Part shown: positions 21,940 through 32,851 of the stretch, piece by piece
Position numbering within the stretch: the stretch's first letter is position 1
How the letters are laid out: every line of letters starts with the position of its first letter
Source of the DNA: Callorhinus ursinus
Lineage: Eukaryota; Chordata; Mammalia; Carnivora; Otariidae
Assembly: GCF_003265705.1 (NCBI RefSeq)
Contig: NW_020312788.1
Location: 310,001-374,000 of the forward strand
Length of the DNA: 64,000 nt
Direction: 5' to 3'
Notes under the pieces: generated by a model
What the model was told of the DNA's origin: nothing
The model's database searches: none
Seen by the model: the letters and a program-made list of their open reading frames with translations, nothing else
Translations under genes and position numbers: made by a program

Positions 21940-22134
21940 TTAAAGACTATTTTATTTTATTTGAGAAAGAAAGAGCGTGGTGGGGAGGGACAGATGGAGA
22001 GGGAGAGAGAATCTCAAGGCGATTCCCCACTGAGCAGGGAGCCTGACACAGGGCCGGATCCCACAACCCTGAGATCATGACCTGAGCCAAAACCAAGAGT
22101 CAGACACTTAACCAACTGAGCCACCCAGGTGCCC
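21940..22134 (-). mobile_element. CAN-SINE, middle of the stack
   Basis: Subtype with GAGAAAGAAAGAGCGTGGTG and CCACAACCCTGAGATCATGA, different from its neighbours. Confidence 0.95.
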
Positions 22135-22241
22135 ATGTAAAGATTTTATTTTTAAGTAATCTCTACACTCAATGTGGGGCTTGAACTTACAACCCCAAGA
22201 TCAAGAGTCACATGCTCTACCAACTGATCCAGCCAGGCGCC
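22135..22241 (-). mobile_element. CAN-SINE, short subtype, base of the stack
   Basis: TAAGTAATCTCTACACTCAA and head ending CAGCCAGGCGCC. The flanks TTGACTATTGTTATT (about 21685) and ACTGACTATTTTTAT (about 22245) bracket all three, so this short copy probably landed first and the others entered its tail. Confidence 0.9.
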
Positions 22242-22360
22242 TGAACTGACTATTTTTATAATCAGTTCCCATTGGAAAGGTGTGGTGGAGGGGTATGTTG
22301 TAAAAAAGCCTGAGGGAATAAATTGTTCCACTGTGTGAATGCACTTATCAGAGCCTCCTT

Positions 22361-22500
22361 TTTTTTTTTTTTTTTTTTAAAGTAGGCTCCACATCCAGCA
22401 TGGAGCTCAACATGGGGGCTTGAACTTGTGTCCCTGAGATCAAGATCTGAGCAGAGATCAAGAGTTGGACGTTTAACTGACTGAGCCACCCAGGTGCCCC
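22361..22500 (-). mobile_element. CAN-SINE, short subtype
   Basis: Perfect TATCAGAGCCTCCTT duplications at 22346-22360 and 22501-22515. Twenty-T tail. Confidence 0.97.
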
Positions 22501-22515
22501 TATCAGAGCCTCCTT

Positions 22516-23320
22516 CTAAGAGAAACTGCACCTGGCCAGAGGGGCAGCTGCCCAGCGTACTTCTCACTCCCTCTGCTACTAAGTTTCCTTTCCTGGCTTC
22601 TTGCAGACCCATAAAGCCAATAGACTTCCAAAACCCCCAGAGAAGCATTTCTTCTTTCTTTTGGACAATCAGCCTCTGAAGAACAACTGATTTAAATGTC
22701 TCCACAGAAAATACATCACTATTAGGAAAGCCTAGATATGTAATTTAAATTTTGTTTCCTTTTGGATTTCAACTTAAAATTACCTGAGGGCAATGCATCA
22801 CTGTGGTTACCTGTCTTGGACATTCTTAAAAGCAAATTGCAGCATTTGCTAGGGCTGGAATGACCTCCCTTAGCCCCAGAAAAGTCAGAATGTAGATTTG
22901 ATCTCCTTAGAGAGAGGCCTGAGGTGAATAAAGGATTCTCATCACAACTGCCAGGACTCGTAGGAGAATACTCTGTTCTGTACTCATGCAGGAAACTAAA
23001 CCACAGTGTGCCGTCCCTGGTCCCTGTGACACTGAGGATTAGGGTCTTCAGGCAGGTGGGGTGGAGGAGATACCAGAAAGAACTGAAAGAGGGTACGACT
23101 GCAGTGGGAGCCAGGCTTCAACTGTTGAACTCATTGTCTTGCTTCACTTAAACATCATAGAATTTTTTTTAGCTGGAAGACCCTTGAGAGGTTGCTAACT
23201 CAGCAGTTAACCCAAAATGTAGAAAGTAACTTATTACACATGAGTGCACTTTTTGACTGATTGACTGATTGGTTGATCACAATATTCTAGTGGATTCAAA
23301 GTTCTTCTCTTACCATAGTT
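22516..23320. other. unassigned noncoding sequence
   Basis: No gene, RNA or repeat I can support. The 75-codon frame at 22924-23151 shows no domain. Confidence 0.45.
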
Positions 23321-23321
23321 C

Positions 23322-23515
23322 TTAACGCATGATTCCAGGACCACCAGCAGCATTTACATCATTTGTATTTAAGAGAAATGCAAATTTTCGAGTCATACCC
23401 CAGACCTACTGAATCGGAGGCTCTAGGTAGGACCTGGCAACCTGTGATCCACAAGTGCTGGAGGTTATTCTGAGGTCCACTCCAGTTTGAAAACCATTGT
23501 CAAAGCAGCATTAAT
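23322..23515 (-). repeat. MER5-type hAT fragment
   Basis: CACCAGCAGCATTTACATCA, CCAGACCTACTGAATCGGAG, then CTCCAGTTTGAAAACCATTG, as in nonautonomous hAT-Charlie elements. Orientation is tentative. Confidence 0.7.
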
Positions 23516-23660
23516 TTAACTCACCTGGCATCCAGATGTACCTTACCAAGGGAGAGTGAAAGGGGTGAAGATGTATACTGCAACTAGTGTCCAGGGAAGG
23601 GGGCACAGAGAGCTATGTGTATGCACATGTCATGCCCATGTTAAAAAAAAAAAGAATTAT

Positions 23661-23853
23661 TGGGCCACCTGGGCGGTGCAATTGGTAAGGCGGCTGACTC
23701 TTGGTTTTTCAGCTCAGGTAGTGATCTCAGAGTCCTGAGATGGAGCCCCATGCCAGGCTCCAGACTCAGTGTGGAGTCTGCTTAAGACTCTCTCTCCTTC
23801 TGCCCCTCCCCACTGCATGCACTCTCTCTCAACTAAATAAATCTTTAAAAAAA
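23661..23853 (+). mobile_element. CAN-SINE
   Basis: Diverged head GGGCCACCTGGGCGGTGCAA with an insertion before GCTCAGGTAGTGATCTCAG. Flanks AAGAATTATT and AAAATTATTC. Confidence 0.9.
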
Positions 23854-23869
23854 ATTATTCATGACACAG

Positions 23870-24302
23870 GACGATTTTACTCGAGGAGACTACTACACTG
23901 AGGTTTATAGCAGGGAAGAAAAATCTGGCTCAACTCTGAATAATATAAGGACAAGTGGAGATGTATAGCCAAAGAGTAGAGTGGGGATCAGGGTATGGAA
24001 AATTACTAAGAGAAAACATCAAGGCTAATAGGATTCTTGCTAGACTGACTGAACAGGATTCTTGCTGAAGGCAGGCCAGAGTGATAAGGTATTGAGGGAG
24101 GAGGATGAAGAATTTGATCAGATATTAGGGATGGGGGATTTTCTGCTAAATTGACACAAGAGGATTCTTGCTAAAACTGGACTAATGGCTGAAGGACAGA
24201 GCCCAAGGTCAGGGCCTTGAGAGTTTAGAGGAGCCAGAGTACAGTTAGGTCAAGGAGAAAGTCTTTGTCATTCATTAGGATATTAGGATAAAAGGTGACC
24301 AC
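23870..24302. repeat. region with three GGATTCTTGCT repeats
   Basis: GGATTCTTGCT occurs exactly at 24031, 24056 and 24162, with a degenerate copy near 24136. It lies directly left of an LTR, so it may be decayed internal retroviral or upstream LTR sequence. No frame remains. Confidence 0.4.
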
Positions 24303-24840
24303 TGTAGGGAAACAAAATATACCACCCCAAAATCTCTCTTTGGCACATGGCTCATTTTAGGCTGATTATATTTAAGAAACAGAAGGCTCAGAAAGAAACT
24401 TTGACATTTTCCTAACTGCCTAAAAGAATTTATAGAGAGGGCTGGCTTCCAGACCATTCATAACTACAGTATAATATGAGCTAGGTGTGGTGGACAGAGA
24501 GGAATTTAGCAAAATCTATTTGTTAAAATTCTTTTCTGTGTGCTCTTGGTTCTGTATAGTCCAGTAAACATTTGTTTAGCAAACATTTTACTCTTCTTCA
24601 TCTTCCTGTGAATTGTCTTCCTTCCCTTTGAAGCCCCAGACCCCTACCCACTTCTCCCTAGTTCAAGATGACTTATTTACCTTATTTTGGCTGTCTTCGG
24701 AATCTCTCCGGTTTGGTGGATTCTTGGTAAGTATGTAATTAAATTTGTTTTACTCTTGTTAATCTGTCTTATGTCATCTTAATTATTCAAACAGCCAAAA
24801 GAAATAAGAGGGGAAAGAGGAAATTTTCCCCTCCCCAACA
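24303..24840 (+). mobile_element. class I-type endogenous retrovirus LTR
   Basis: 538 bases from TGTAGGGAAACAAAATATAC to CCCCTCCCCAACA, with TG and CA termini. ATGACTTATTTACCTTATTT, TGGATTCTTGGTAAGTATGT and TTACTCTTGTTAATCTGTCT resemble the R-U5 of MER4/MER41-like LTRs. No clean target duplication is visible (CCAC against CCTC). It is unrelated to the LTR at 14021. Confidence 0.7.
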
Positions 24841-24847
24841 CCTCTCT

Positions 24848-24965
24848 TGACTCCATTGCACAGATGAGGAGCCTGAGATGCAAAAGGGTTAAAGGACTTA
24901 CCCACACTGCATGGACACTACAAGGCAGTGCAGACACTAGGCCCCAGTTTGCCCAGTGACCACCA
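24848..24965 (-). repeat. MIR
   Basis: CATTGCACAGATGAGGAGCC and GGGTTAAAGGACTTACCCAC are antisense MIR core. Confidence 0.7.
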
Positions 24966-25180
24966 GCTTAGAATGTTCTAAAACCACACCACAGAGTCTG
25001 TAAGAGGATGTTGGCTGTTAGAGGCAGGATGCAAACCCTTTCTCAAGAGAGATATGGCTCAGTCCAGAGCTTGGACTTGGAATTCAACTATTAGCAACAT
25101 TTTTGGAGATAAACATTTTTTTAAAAGAATTTTTTTTTTTTTAATGTTGGTGAGTCCAATTTTAGAGAGTAGCATCTACT

Positions 25181-25299
25181 GGGGCACCTGGGTAGCTCAG
25201 TTGGTTAAGCATCTGACTCTCGATCTCAGCTCAGGTCTTGATCTCAGGGTCATGAGTTCAAGCCCCACAATTGGGCTCCACGCTGGGCATAGAGCCTAC
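25181..25299 (+). mobile_element. CAN-SINE, short subtype
   Basis: GGGGCACCTGGGTAGCTCAG to GGGCATAGAGCCTACT, then an A-run that has grown into the tract at 25300-25421. Flanked by AGAGTAGCATCTACT (25166) and AGAAATAGCATCTATT (about 25420). Confidence 0.95.
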
Positions 25300-25309
25300 T
25301 AAAAAAAAG

Positions 25310-25340
<31 letters not shown>

Positions 25341-25421
25341 AAGAAAGAAAGGAAGAGAGAAGGAAAGAAAGAAAGAAAGGAAGAAAGAAGGAAAGAAAGA
25401 AGGAAAGAAAGAAAGAAAGAG
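25300..25421. repeat. (GAAA)n/(GGAA)n microsatellite grown from a SINE tail
   Basis: About 120 bases of mixed GAAA, GAGA and GGAAA units lie between the SINE body and its 3' target duplication. That places the tract inside the insertion, so it derives from the poly(A) tail. Confidence 0.95.
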
Positions 25422-25439
25422 AAATAGCATCTATTATGA

Positions 25440-25769
25440 CCACAATTTCATAAAAGAAGTTATATTTTTTACAGCAAAATAAAATATTAGGGATAATCTT
25501 AAGGATAGATTTTTTAAAATATTAAATAAATTTGGCTATTTAAAAAAAGGGTTTTACTGTGTGTTTTTCTCTTATTCCCCCCAAAGCAGTAAACTTTGTG
25601 AACAAATGCTCATAAGAGGCTCATCTGAACAAAGCCTCGTATGAAGCTGGAATGCTCTGCCTTTAGACACCTGACTAGCAGGGGCCTTGACTACCTGCCT
25701 CACCCTGCAAGGGGCCATCACCAAGTAGGAATTTGATAAATGTTCTTTGATGATAAAAGTGATGAGGAC
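25440..25769. other. unassigned noncoding sequence
   Basis: Nothing recognised. Confidence 0.4.
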
Positions 25770-25930
25770 AGAATGGATTTATAATATTTATTACAGTGGG
25801 GAAACTACATGCTAGAAGAACAGAGGACTTAAATTGCTTTTCCAAGGTCACATAACCAGTTATAAAAAGAGGTGGTGCTGGAATTGAAATCTTCTACCTC
25901 CTGCTTCTGAATCCTTCTCCCTTAGACCAC
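25770..25930 (-). repeat. MIR
   Basis: TTTTCCAAGGTCACATAACC and GAATTGAAATCTTCTACCTC match the antisense MIR order. Confidence 0.75.
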
Positions 25931-26355
25931 ACTGATGTTGATAAAGGAAGTCTAATAGGATGTCTCTTATTCGCTTGAGGGAACATATTAACGTACCCAG
26001 GCAAGAAAAGATATGATAAAATCAAACATCGGGACTTATTACAAGATTTAAAGATAATATCAACCCAAGAGACCTCAGGAAATTTGGGGATATTAGGTTC
26101 AAGTGGCAAGAAGGCAGCATTAGGAGGAGTGGAGTTTGCAGGGAGGGAACCAGAAATGGTTTTGTATGATAAAACACAACCTCTGGCCAGGCTGAACTTA
26201 TGCAGATGCTAAACAATTTCTGGAGTTCCAAACTGGCAAAGCTTGTTAGACAGGCTTTAAACTGAGGGGAAAAGGGAAAGGAAGATCCATTTAACTCCTA
26301 TATCACCAGATATGTTCGTGATGTGGAAAACTGGACTAAGAGTGGTCAGTGGAAA
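25931..26355. other. unassigned noncoding sequence
   Basis: Two overlapping reverse frames (25894-26231) without a domain. No nameable repeat. Confidence 0.4.
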
Positions 26356-27129
26356 TGATGTTGGGGTACAGAGCTGACAGCCAAGAAAGAATTCTTGAGA
26401 AATCTTTTATTAAAGTACAGGAACAGGACCCGTGGGCAGAAAGAGCTGCATTGGGGTTTGTTTTGTTTTGTTTTGTTTTAAGATTTTTTATTTATTTATT
26501 TGACAGAGAGACACAGCGAGAGAGGGAACACAAGCAGGGGGAGAGGGAGAGGGAGAAGCAGGCTTCCCGCGGAACAGGGAGCCCGATGTGGGACTCCATC
26601 CCAGGACCCTGGGATCATGACCTGAGCCAAAGGCAGACACTTAACGACTGAGCCACCCAGGTGCCCTGCATTGGGGTTTTGAGGTGTGGTATTTTTGAGG
26701 GGTGGTACTTTCAAGTTGGGAGGGGGGTAGGGGCAGCACAAGCTTCCAAGATATTTTGGAAACAGGATTTCCACGACTCTGAGGGGGCTAGGTATTATTA
26801 GGAAAAGTAATTTATTACTGTTCAGTAAAAACTCAGTCATGAGACCCTTCAGATGTATATTGGTGGGTCATAAGCTTGGAGGATGAATATTAACAGATCT
26901 TGGGGGTTAGGGATAAAGGAAGTTTCCAGAGGAAACTTCTGTACATTTAAAGTAGACTCGCAGGATCCCGGGGGGTCAGGCTAAGATTGCCTTTTGCCCT
27001 TAGCAAAGTGTCAACATCTAGGCAGCTGGGCTCCCAGAGGAAGGTCACTCTGCCTGTTTCAAAGACTTGTCAGTGGGCTGTAAGTAGTAAGGAAATTTAA
27101 TTTTTCTTTTGCCTTTGTTTCCCCCATCA
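26356..27129 (-). mobile_element. solo LTR, same family as 14021-14604, reverse
   Basis: TGATGTTGGG to CCCCCATCA on the forward strand, flanked by GAAA at 26352-26355 and 27130-27133. Reversed, it follows the 14021 LTR block by block: GGGAAACAAAG, CTTACTAC, TACAGCCCA, AGGCAGAGTGAC, TATACATCTGAAGGGTCTCA. Without the SINE it is about 555 bases. It keeps only solo-LTR structure. Confidence 0.85.
26461..26666 (-). mobile_element. CAN-SINE inside the LTR
   Basis: Long subtype with a (TTTTG)n start. Duplication TGCATTGGGGTTT at 26447 and 26667. Confidence 0.97.
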
Positions 27130-27133
27130 GAAA

Positions 27134-28472
27134 ACAATATTGAAAAATTAAACTTCGGTATGTACATCAATGAAGTATTTTTATATGTTATATTTCTGAT
27201 GTGTTAAAATCTGGGGTAACCACACTGTGGAATCTTAAATGAGTTTAGCTGTGCAAAAAAGGAAGAGGAAGTGAATTTACCATGACAGACAGTTTGAAAT
27301 AATTTGTGGTGAAAACCAAAAGGCTTCTTAAAACCAAAATCTGTTACATAAAGTGAGCCAGGTAAGCAATAAAACAATATTTTACATTTTTGTTGCATGA
27401 AATGTTCTGTGGCAATACATACTGTGTGGCAGGCCCTGGCCATTGTGTAAGATTTGAATTCTCTGAATTGTTGAACATCTGTCTTCAGAGCACTTTTTGG
27501 TTTCTAAGAATGTAACATGGGGCAGGAAGTAGAGATATCAACCAGAAGTAAGGTTTTCGTGTGCCCAAAGGAGGTCGCCACAAAGATCTTATGAGATAGA
27601 CTTGTCTTTAGAAGTGCCTTTGGTGCTGGCTGGTCATAACTGCTCTCCCTGGTAGGCCCGGCTATATATATCTGCTGGGTGAAATTACTCAACAGCTTCT
27701 GGGATGCATTTGGGTTCAAATGCAGCTTCCTTTCTCCTGCTGGTAAGTCAAAAAAACTATTTCCTGTTAGCACTTCCTAGCTTCCCTCTTTACATTTCAT
27801 GACATTGTCAGTGAATTAACCTTGCCCCAACTTAATTAGCCAGCAAGTTCTTCTGCGTAAAGCATCCTAGTTTAGTCCCTAGATGGTTCCAATATAAGCT
27901 TTGCTTTGCTTTGTTCTTGTACAGGTGAATTGTCTTTGTTGATGTGGTGCTCAGCCCACTAGATGGGCTCAGTATGGAGATTTTTCTGATTATTTCTGGG
28001 ATTGAAATACTTGTTTGTCCCACATACTTGCCTCGGTGTGGTCTATACTTGCCTCAGTGTGGTCTATGGGAGAACTGGTTTAAAAGCTGGAAAAATAGCA
28101 ATCGTCTGGGTGGTGGAGAGAGGAGAGATGGAGTGGAGTGGCCCAGCCAGGACTGTTACACATAAAGGAAACAATATTGACCCTCGGGGGGGGGGCACTA
28201 TAAATATGCACCTTGGTCATCCCACTCTCCAGCACAGCTTCATTCATCTAAGAATAATCAATTGGTTCACAGATCATGGTAGTAGAATGACATTCAAATT
28301 CAGAAGAACAGTCATATGACTTTTTAATACAAAGAAAATGAAAAGAAATGCAAATTAGGGCATGGTATTGTATTTTGACTTACCTAATTAGCTAGTAGAA
28401 GGCATGAAACAGGCATTGTCATACATCACCAATGGCTACAAGCTCCTGAAAATCTTGTGAATGTGGATCATA
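27134..28472. other. unassigned noncoding sequence
   Basis: Scattered frames of 60-105 codons (27204-27443, 27504-27773, 28002-28319) lie on both strands. None has a domain. A run of nine G lies near 28186. No repeat named. Confidence 0.45.
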
Positions 28473-28845
28473 GTGTATTAGTTTGCTAAGGCTGCTATAA
28501 CAAAGTGCCACAGACCAGGTATCTTAACAACAGAAATGTATTTTCTCATAATTCTGTTAGAAGTCCAAGATCAAGGTGTATGTAGGTAGGGTTGGTTTCT
28601 TCTGAGGCCTCTCTTCTTGGCTTATAGTTGGCCACCTTCTTTGTGTCTTCACATAGGTTTCCTTTTGTGCGTATCTGTGTCCAAATGTCTTCTTATAAGG
28701 ACATCAGTCATACTGGATGAGGGCCCACTCTCATGACTTCATTTCACCTTAGTTACCTCTTTGAAGACTCTGTCTCCACATACAGTCACATTCTGAGGTA
28801 CTGGGGGTTAGGGTGTCAACAAATAGACTTAAAAAGGGACACTTT
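28473..28845 (-). mobile_element. MLT1 LTR, reverse
   Basis: TGTATTAGTTTGCTAAGGCT, AAGTCCAAGATCAAGGTGTA, AAGGACATCAGTCATACTGG and GAGGTACTGGGGGTTAGGGT. Close to consensus for an old LTR. Confidence 0.92.
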
Positions 28846-28889
28846 ACTGAGTTATTATTTTAGGAGGCAATCCTAAAGAAGTAAATATA

Positions 28890-29835
28890 ATTCCTCAAAT
28901 TATAGGATTACATATTACTTTCTTATAACCTGCTTTTCTTACCCATTATGTATTTTGAATATTTCTCTATGTATTTAAACATCTATAACATCAATTTTGA
29001 TCATTAATTTGTATGCTGTCGTACAAACACATCATGATTTACTTAGCAATTCTACTTTTAATTTAGTTTTTTGAATAAGAAATACATTCATGCAATTGGA
29101 AATCAAAACAGTATAGAAAAGGTAAACACTAAGAAGTCTCACTCCTATCCTACCCCCCTTCCCTTATAAGTAACTCCTTTTATTAGTTTTTTGTGTCCCT
29201 TCCAGTGTTTTCTTATGCAAATAAAACCAAATGCAAATATACATTCTTATTTCCCCTGCTTTTTTACACAAAAGAGAACACACTGTTTACACTGCTCTGC
29301 ACCTTTTCTTTCTTTTTTTTTTAACTTAATGCATTTCTAGATCCTCTCCATTATCAGCACTGCAAGAGCACCCTCATTCTCTCCTCCAGCCACAAAACAT
29401 ACAATTGTGTGAATGAACCACAGTTTACGTAACCTGTGTCCTCTAGGGAAGGTTATTTCTCATCTTTTTCTGTTACACGTGGAGAGGCAAAGAATAAACT
29501 TATACATATGTCATTTCCTACAATTACAGGTGTATTGCTAAGATAAATTCCTAGGAGTGGGATTGCTGAGTCAAAATGCCTTTGTAGTTTTGGTAGACGC
29601 TGCCAAGTTGCCCTGCATAAGGGCTGCACCATTTTGTGAGTAGCAGCTAATTTTTTCACAGCCTCCCTGGTAGGATGAGCTGCAAACTTTTGGATGTTTA
29701 TCAATATCAAATGCCTCATTTTTGAACATTGAAGTTGTTTCCACTTTTGCTACACTTAATAACACTATGATGAATATCCTTACAGCTTTACCTTCAACTC
29801 ATATTTTAATTATTCCCTTAAAATAAATTTCTCAA
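28890..29835 (-). mobile_element. old L1 (L1M-type) 3' end, reverse
   Basis: AGTCTCACTCCTATCCTACC, CTGCTTTTTTACACAAAAGA, CACTGCTCTGCACCTTTTCT, ATTCCTAGGAGTGGGATTGC and GCCAAGTTGCCCTGCATAAG match the antisense 3' UTR order. Confidence 0.8.
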
Positions 29836-30026
29836 AGTTGATTGTGTTGTTCCAGGAGGATCTGCATTTTTAGGGCGTTTTATCTGTACTTATCTGGGGG
29901 CTTCTTGAAGTCTCATGGGCTTTGAAGCATGGAAGGGATTTCTCTCTACTCCTGTAATGTCATTCATGCCCTAAGCTTTACATAGCTAATAAACAAAACT
30001 AGAAAATCAGTTTTCTGAAAGTATTT

Positions 30027-30220
30027 TTTTTTAAGATTTTATTTATTTATTTGACAGAGAGAGAGACAGCAAGAGAGGGAACACAAGCAGGGGGAGTGGG
30101 AGAGGGAGAAGCAGGCTTCCCGCTGAGCAGAAAGCCCCATGTGGGGCTCAATCCCAGGACTCTGGGATCATGACCTCAGCCGAAGGCAGATGCTTAACGA
30201 CTGAGCCACCAAGGTGCCCC
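30027..30220 (-). mobile_element. CAN-SINE
   Basis: Duplication TTCTGAAAGTATTT / TTCTGAAAGCATTT. Long subtype with GACAGCAAGAGAGGGAACAC. Confidence 0.97.
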
Positions 30221-30384
30221 TTCTGAAAGCATTTAAACAGTGATTCTCTTCAGTGATTTAAAGTTTAATTATAAATTTAATGTAATGTAAAGAATTATTT
30301 AGAATATTTCAAATGTTTTGAACAGCAGTGACAATCAAACATAATTTTAAAAGAGCAACATCATGAGTTCAATTCATTTTTATT

Positions 30385-30532
30385 TTATTATTACTTTTTA
30401 AAAGATTTCTTTTTCTTTTTTTATTTTTAAGTTTTCATTATTTAAGTAATCTCTCTACTCCATGCAGGGCTCGAACTCATGATCCTGAGATCAAGAGTCA
30501 CATGCTCTACCGACTAAGCCAGCCAGGTGTCC
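30385..30532 (-). mobile_element. CAN-SINE, short subtype
   Basis: TTTAAGTAATCTCTCTACTC and head ending CAGCCAGGTGTCCC. CAATTCATTTTTA on both sides. Confidence 0.95.
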
Positions 30533-31283
30533 CAATTCATTTTTAAAAATTATCTCTATACTTGTTCTTACACCTTCCTAAGGTTGCAACAATATTAATT
30601 TCTATATTTTCCTGGGATTGTACTTTTCTGGTAATTTTCTGAGAGACAAATTAAAAAAAGAAAGAAAGAAAATAGACTGCTTCAGACCAGGTCAGAGAGC
30701 CTGAATTATCAATTTAGTTGACTTATAGTTTTATTTTCCAAGGTTATTCAAACCTAAATCATCTGTCATCAGAATACTTCCCCTCCCTCTGCCCCCTTTC
30801 TTTTAATAGGCTTTCTTTTTTAGAGCAGTTTCAATTTCACAGCAAAATTGAGCACTAAGTACAGAGAGTTCCTGTATTCTCCCTGTCCCCACACATGCAT
30901 AACCTCCCCCACTATCAATATTCCCCACCAGAGTGGTACTTTCGTAACAAAAGATGAATCTACGCTGACACATCATTACGACCTAAAGCCCATAGTTTAC
31001 CTTGGTGTTTACTTTTGGTGTTGTACATTCCATGGCTTTGGACAAATTAATGGCATGAATCTATCATTATAGTATCATACAGCATTGTTTCACTGCCCTA
31101 AAAATCCTCTCTCTTCTGATTATTCATCCTCCCATCCCACCTAAGCCCTGGTAAGCACTGATCTTTTCTTATTGTCTCCACAGTTTTGCCTTTCCCAGAA
31201 TGTCATATAGTTGGAATCATACAATATATAGCCTTTTCAGACTGGCTTGCTTTAATAATATGCACTTAAAATTCCCCAATGTC

Positions 31284-31476
31284 TTTTTTTTTTTTTTTAA
31301 GATTTTATTTGACACAGAGAGAGAGAGCACAAGCAGGGGGAGCGGCAGGCAGAGGGAGAGAGGAAGCAGGCTCCCTACTGAGGAGAGAGCCCAGCGCCGG
31401 ACTCTATCCCAGGACCCTGGGATCATGACCTGAGCTGAACACAGATGCTTAACCAGTTGAGCCACGCAGGCGCCCC
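31284..31476 (-). mobile_element. CAN-SINE
   Basis: GGGGGAGCGGCAGGCAGAGG subtype, ending GCCACGCAGGCGCCCC. A second SINE follows 20 bases later. Confidence 0.95.
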
Positions 31477-31496
31477 ACCTCGTTGTCTTTCATGTT

Positions 31497-31699
31497 TTTT
31501 TTTTTCGGGGGGGTGTTTATTTGTTTGTTTTTTTAGAAAGAGAGTGAGCAAGCAGGGTTGGGGGGTGGAGGCAGAAGGAGAGAGAGAATCTTAAGCAGGC
31601 TCCTTGCCTAGTGCAGAGCCCTATGCAGGGCTCAATCTCACGACCCTGAACTGAAATCAAAAGTCAAACGCTCAACTGACTGAACCACCCAGGCACCCC
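31497..31699 (-). mobile_element. CAN-SINE
   Basis: GTTTATTTGTTTG tail, GGGTTGGGGGGTGGAGGCAG, head ending CCACCCAGGCACCCC. TGTCTTT flanks both this copy and the preceding one. Confidence 0.95.
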
Positions 31700-32123
31700 T
31701 GTCTTTTATGGTTTGAAAGCTCATTTCTTTTTAGTGCTGAGTAATATTCCATTGTCTGGATGTATCACAGTTTGCTTATCCATTCACCTACTAAAGGATA
31801 TCTTGGTTACTTCCAAGTTTTGGCAACTATAACTAAAGCTGCTATAGCATCAGTGTGCAGACTTTTGTGTATACATACATATTCAATTCATTTGGATAAA
31901 CACCAAGAAGCACAATTTCTGGATTATATTGCGACAGTGTGTTTAATTTTGTAAAAAAGAAAAAACCTATAATTATCTTTCAGAATGGCTGTACCATTTT
32001 CCATCTCCACCAGCAATGAGTGAGAGTTCCTGTTCCTTCCTCCACATCCTCACCAATACTTGATGTTGTCAGTGTTTTGGATTTGGACCATTCTAATAGG
32101 TGTGTAGTAATATCTCATTATAT

Positions 32124-32325
32124 ATTTTTTAAAGATTTTATTTATTTATTTGTCAGAGAGATTGAAAGAGAGAGAGAGCGCACAAGCAGGGGGAGCAGCA
32201 GGCAGAGGAGGAAGCAGGCTCCCTGCTGAGCAGGGAGCCGGATGTGGGACTCCATCCCAGGACCTTGGGATCATGACCTGAGCCGAAGGCAGCTCCTTAA
32301 CCAACTGAGCCACCCAGGCATCCCA
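32124..32325 (-). mobile_element. CAN-SINE
   Basis: Duplication TAATATCTCATTAT on both sides. Confidence 0.97.
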
Positions 32326-32440
32326 TAATATCTCATTATTGTTTTAATTTGCAATTCCCTAATGAAATATGATGCTCAACATCTTTTCTTATGATTATTT
32401 GCCATCTGTATGTCTTCTTTGGTAAGATAGACCCCCCTTT

Positions 32441-32640
32441 TTTTTAAAGATTTTATTTATTTATTTGACAGGGAGAGAGACAGCGAGAGAGGGAACACAA
32501 GTAGGGGGAGAGGGAGAGGGAGAGGGAGAAGCAGACTTCCCGCCGAGCAGGGAGCCCGATGCGGGGCTCGATCCCAGGACCCTGGGATCATGACCTGAGC
32601 CGAAGGCAGACGCTTAACGACTGAGCCACCCAGGTGCCCC
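32441..32640 (-). mobile_element. CAN-SINE A at a doubly used target
   Basis: Long subtype with GACAGCGAGAGAGGGAACAC and CGGGGCTCGATCCC. Flanked by AAGATAGACCCCCC (32424) and AAGATAAACCCCCC (32641). Confidence 0.97.
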
Positions 32641-32659
32641 AAGATAAACCCCCCCTTTT

Positions 32660-32851
32660 TTTTTAAAGATTTTATTTATTTATTTGAGAGAGAGAGAATG
32701 AGAGCCAGAGAGCACGAGAGGGAAGAGGGTCAGAGGGAGAAGCAGACTCCCCGCTGAGCAGGGATCCCGATGTGGGACTCGATCCCGGGACTCCAGGATC
32801 ATGACCTGAGCCGAAGGCAGTCGCTCAACCAACTGAGCCACCCAGGGGCCC
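32660..32851 (-). mobile_element. CAN-SINE B at the same target
   Basis: Different subtype: GAGAATGAGAGCCAGAGAGC and CGGGACTCCAGG. Flanked by AAGATAAACCCCCC (32641) and AAGATAGACCCC (32852). See findings. Confidence 0.97.

Larger units (their letters stand above)
30820..32420 (-). mobile_element. old L1 3' end, reverse, broken by SINEs
   Basis: Segments at 30820-31283, 31700-32123 and 32326-32420 read on as one antisense L1M 3' UTR: CTCTCTTCTGATTATTCATC, GTAATATTCCATTGTCTGGA, CAGAATGGCTGTACCATTTT, ATTTGCAATTCCCTAATGAA. SINEs at 31284, 31497 and 32124 interrupt it. Confidence 0.8.

Noticed and set aside
22262..22705. 147-codon open frame on the minus strand, longest in the window
   Set aside because: It runs straight through a SINE and its T-run (a lysine stretch). 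No domain and no exon context.
25258..25453. serine/phenylalanine-rich and lysine/arginine/glutamate-rich frames on the two strands
   Set aside because: They only read out the GAAA microsatellite.
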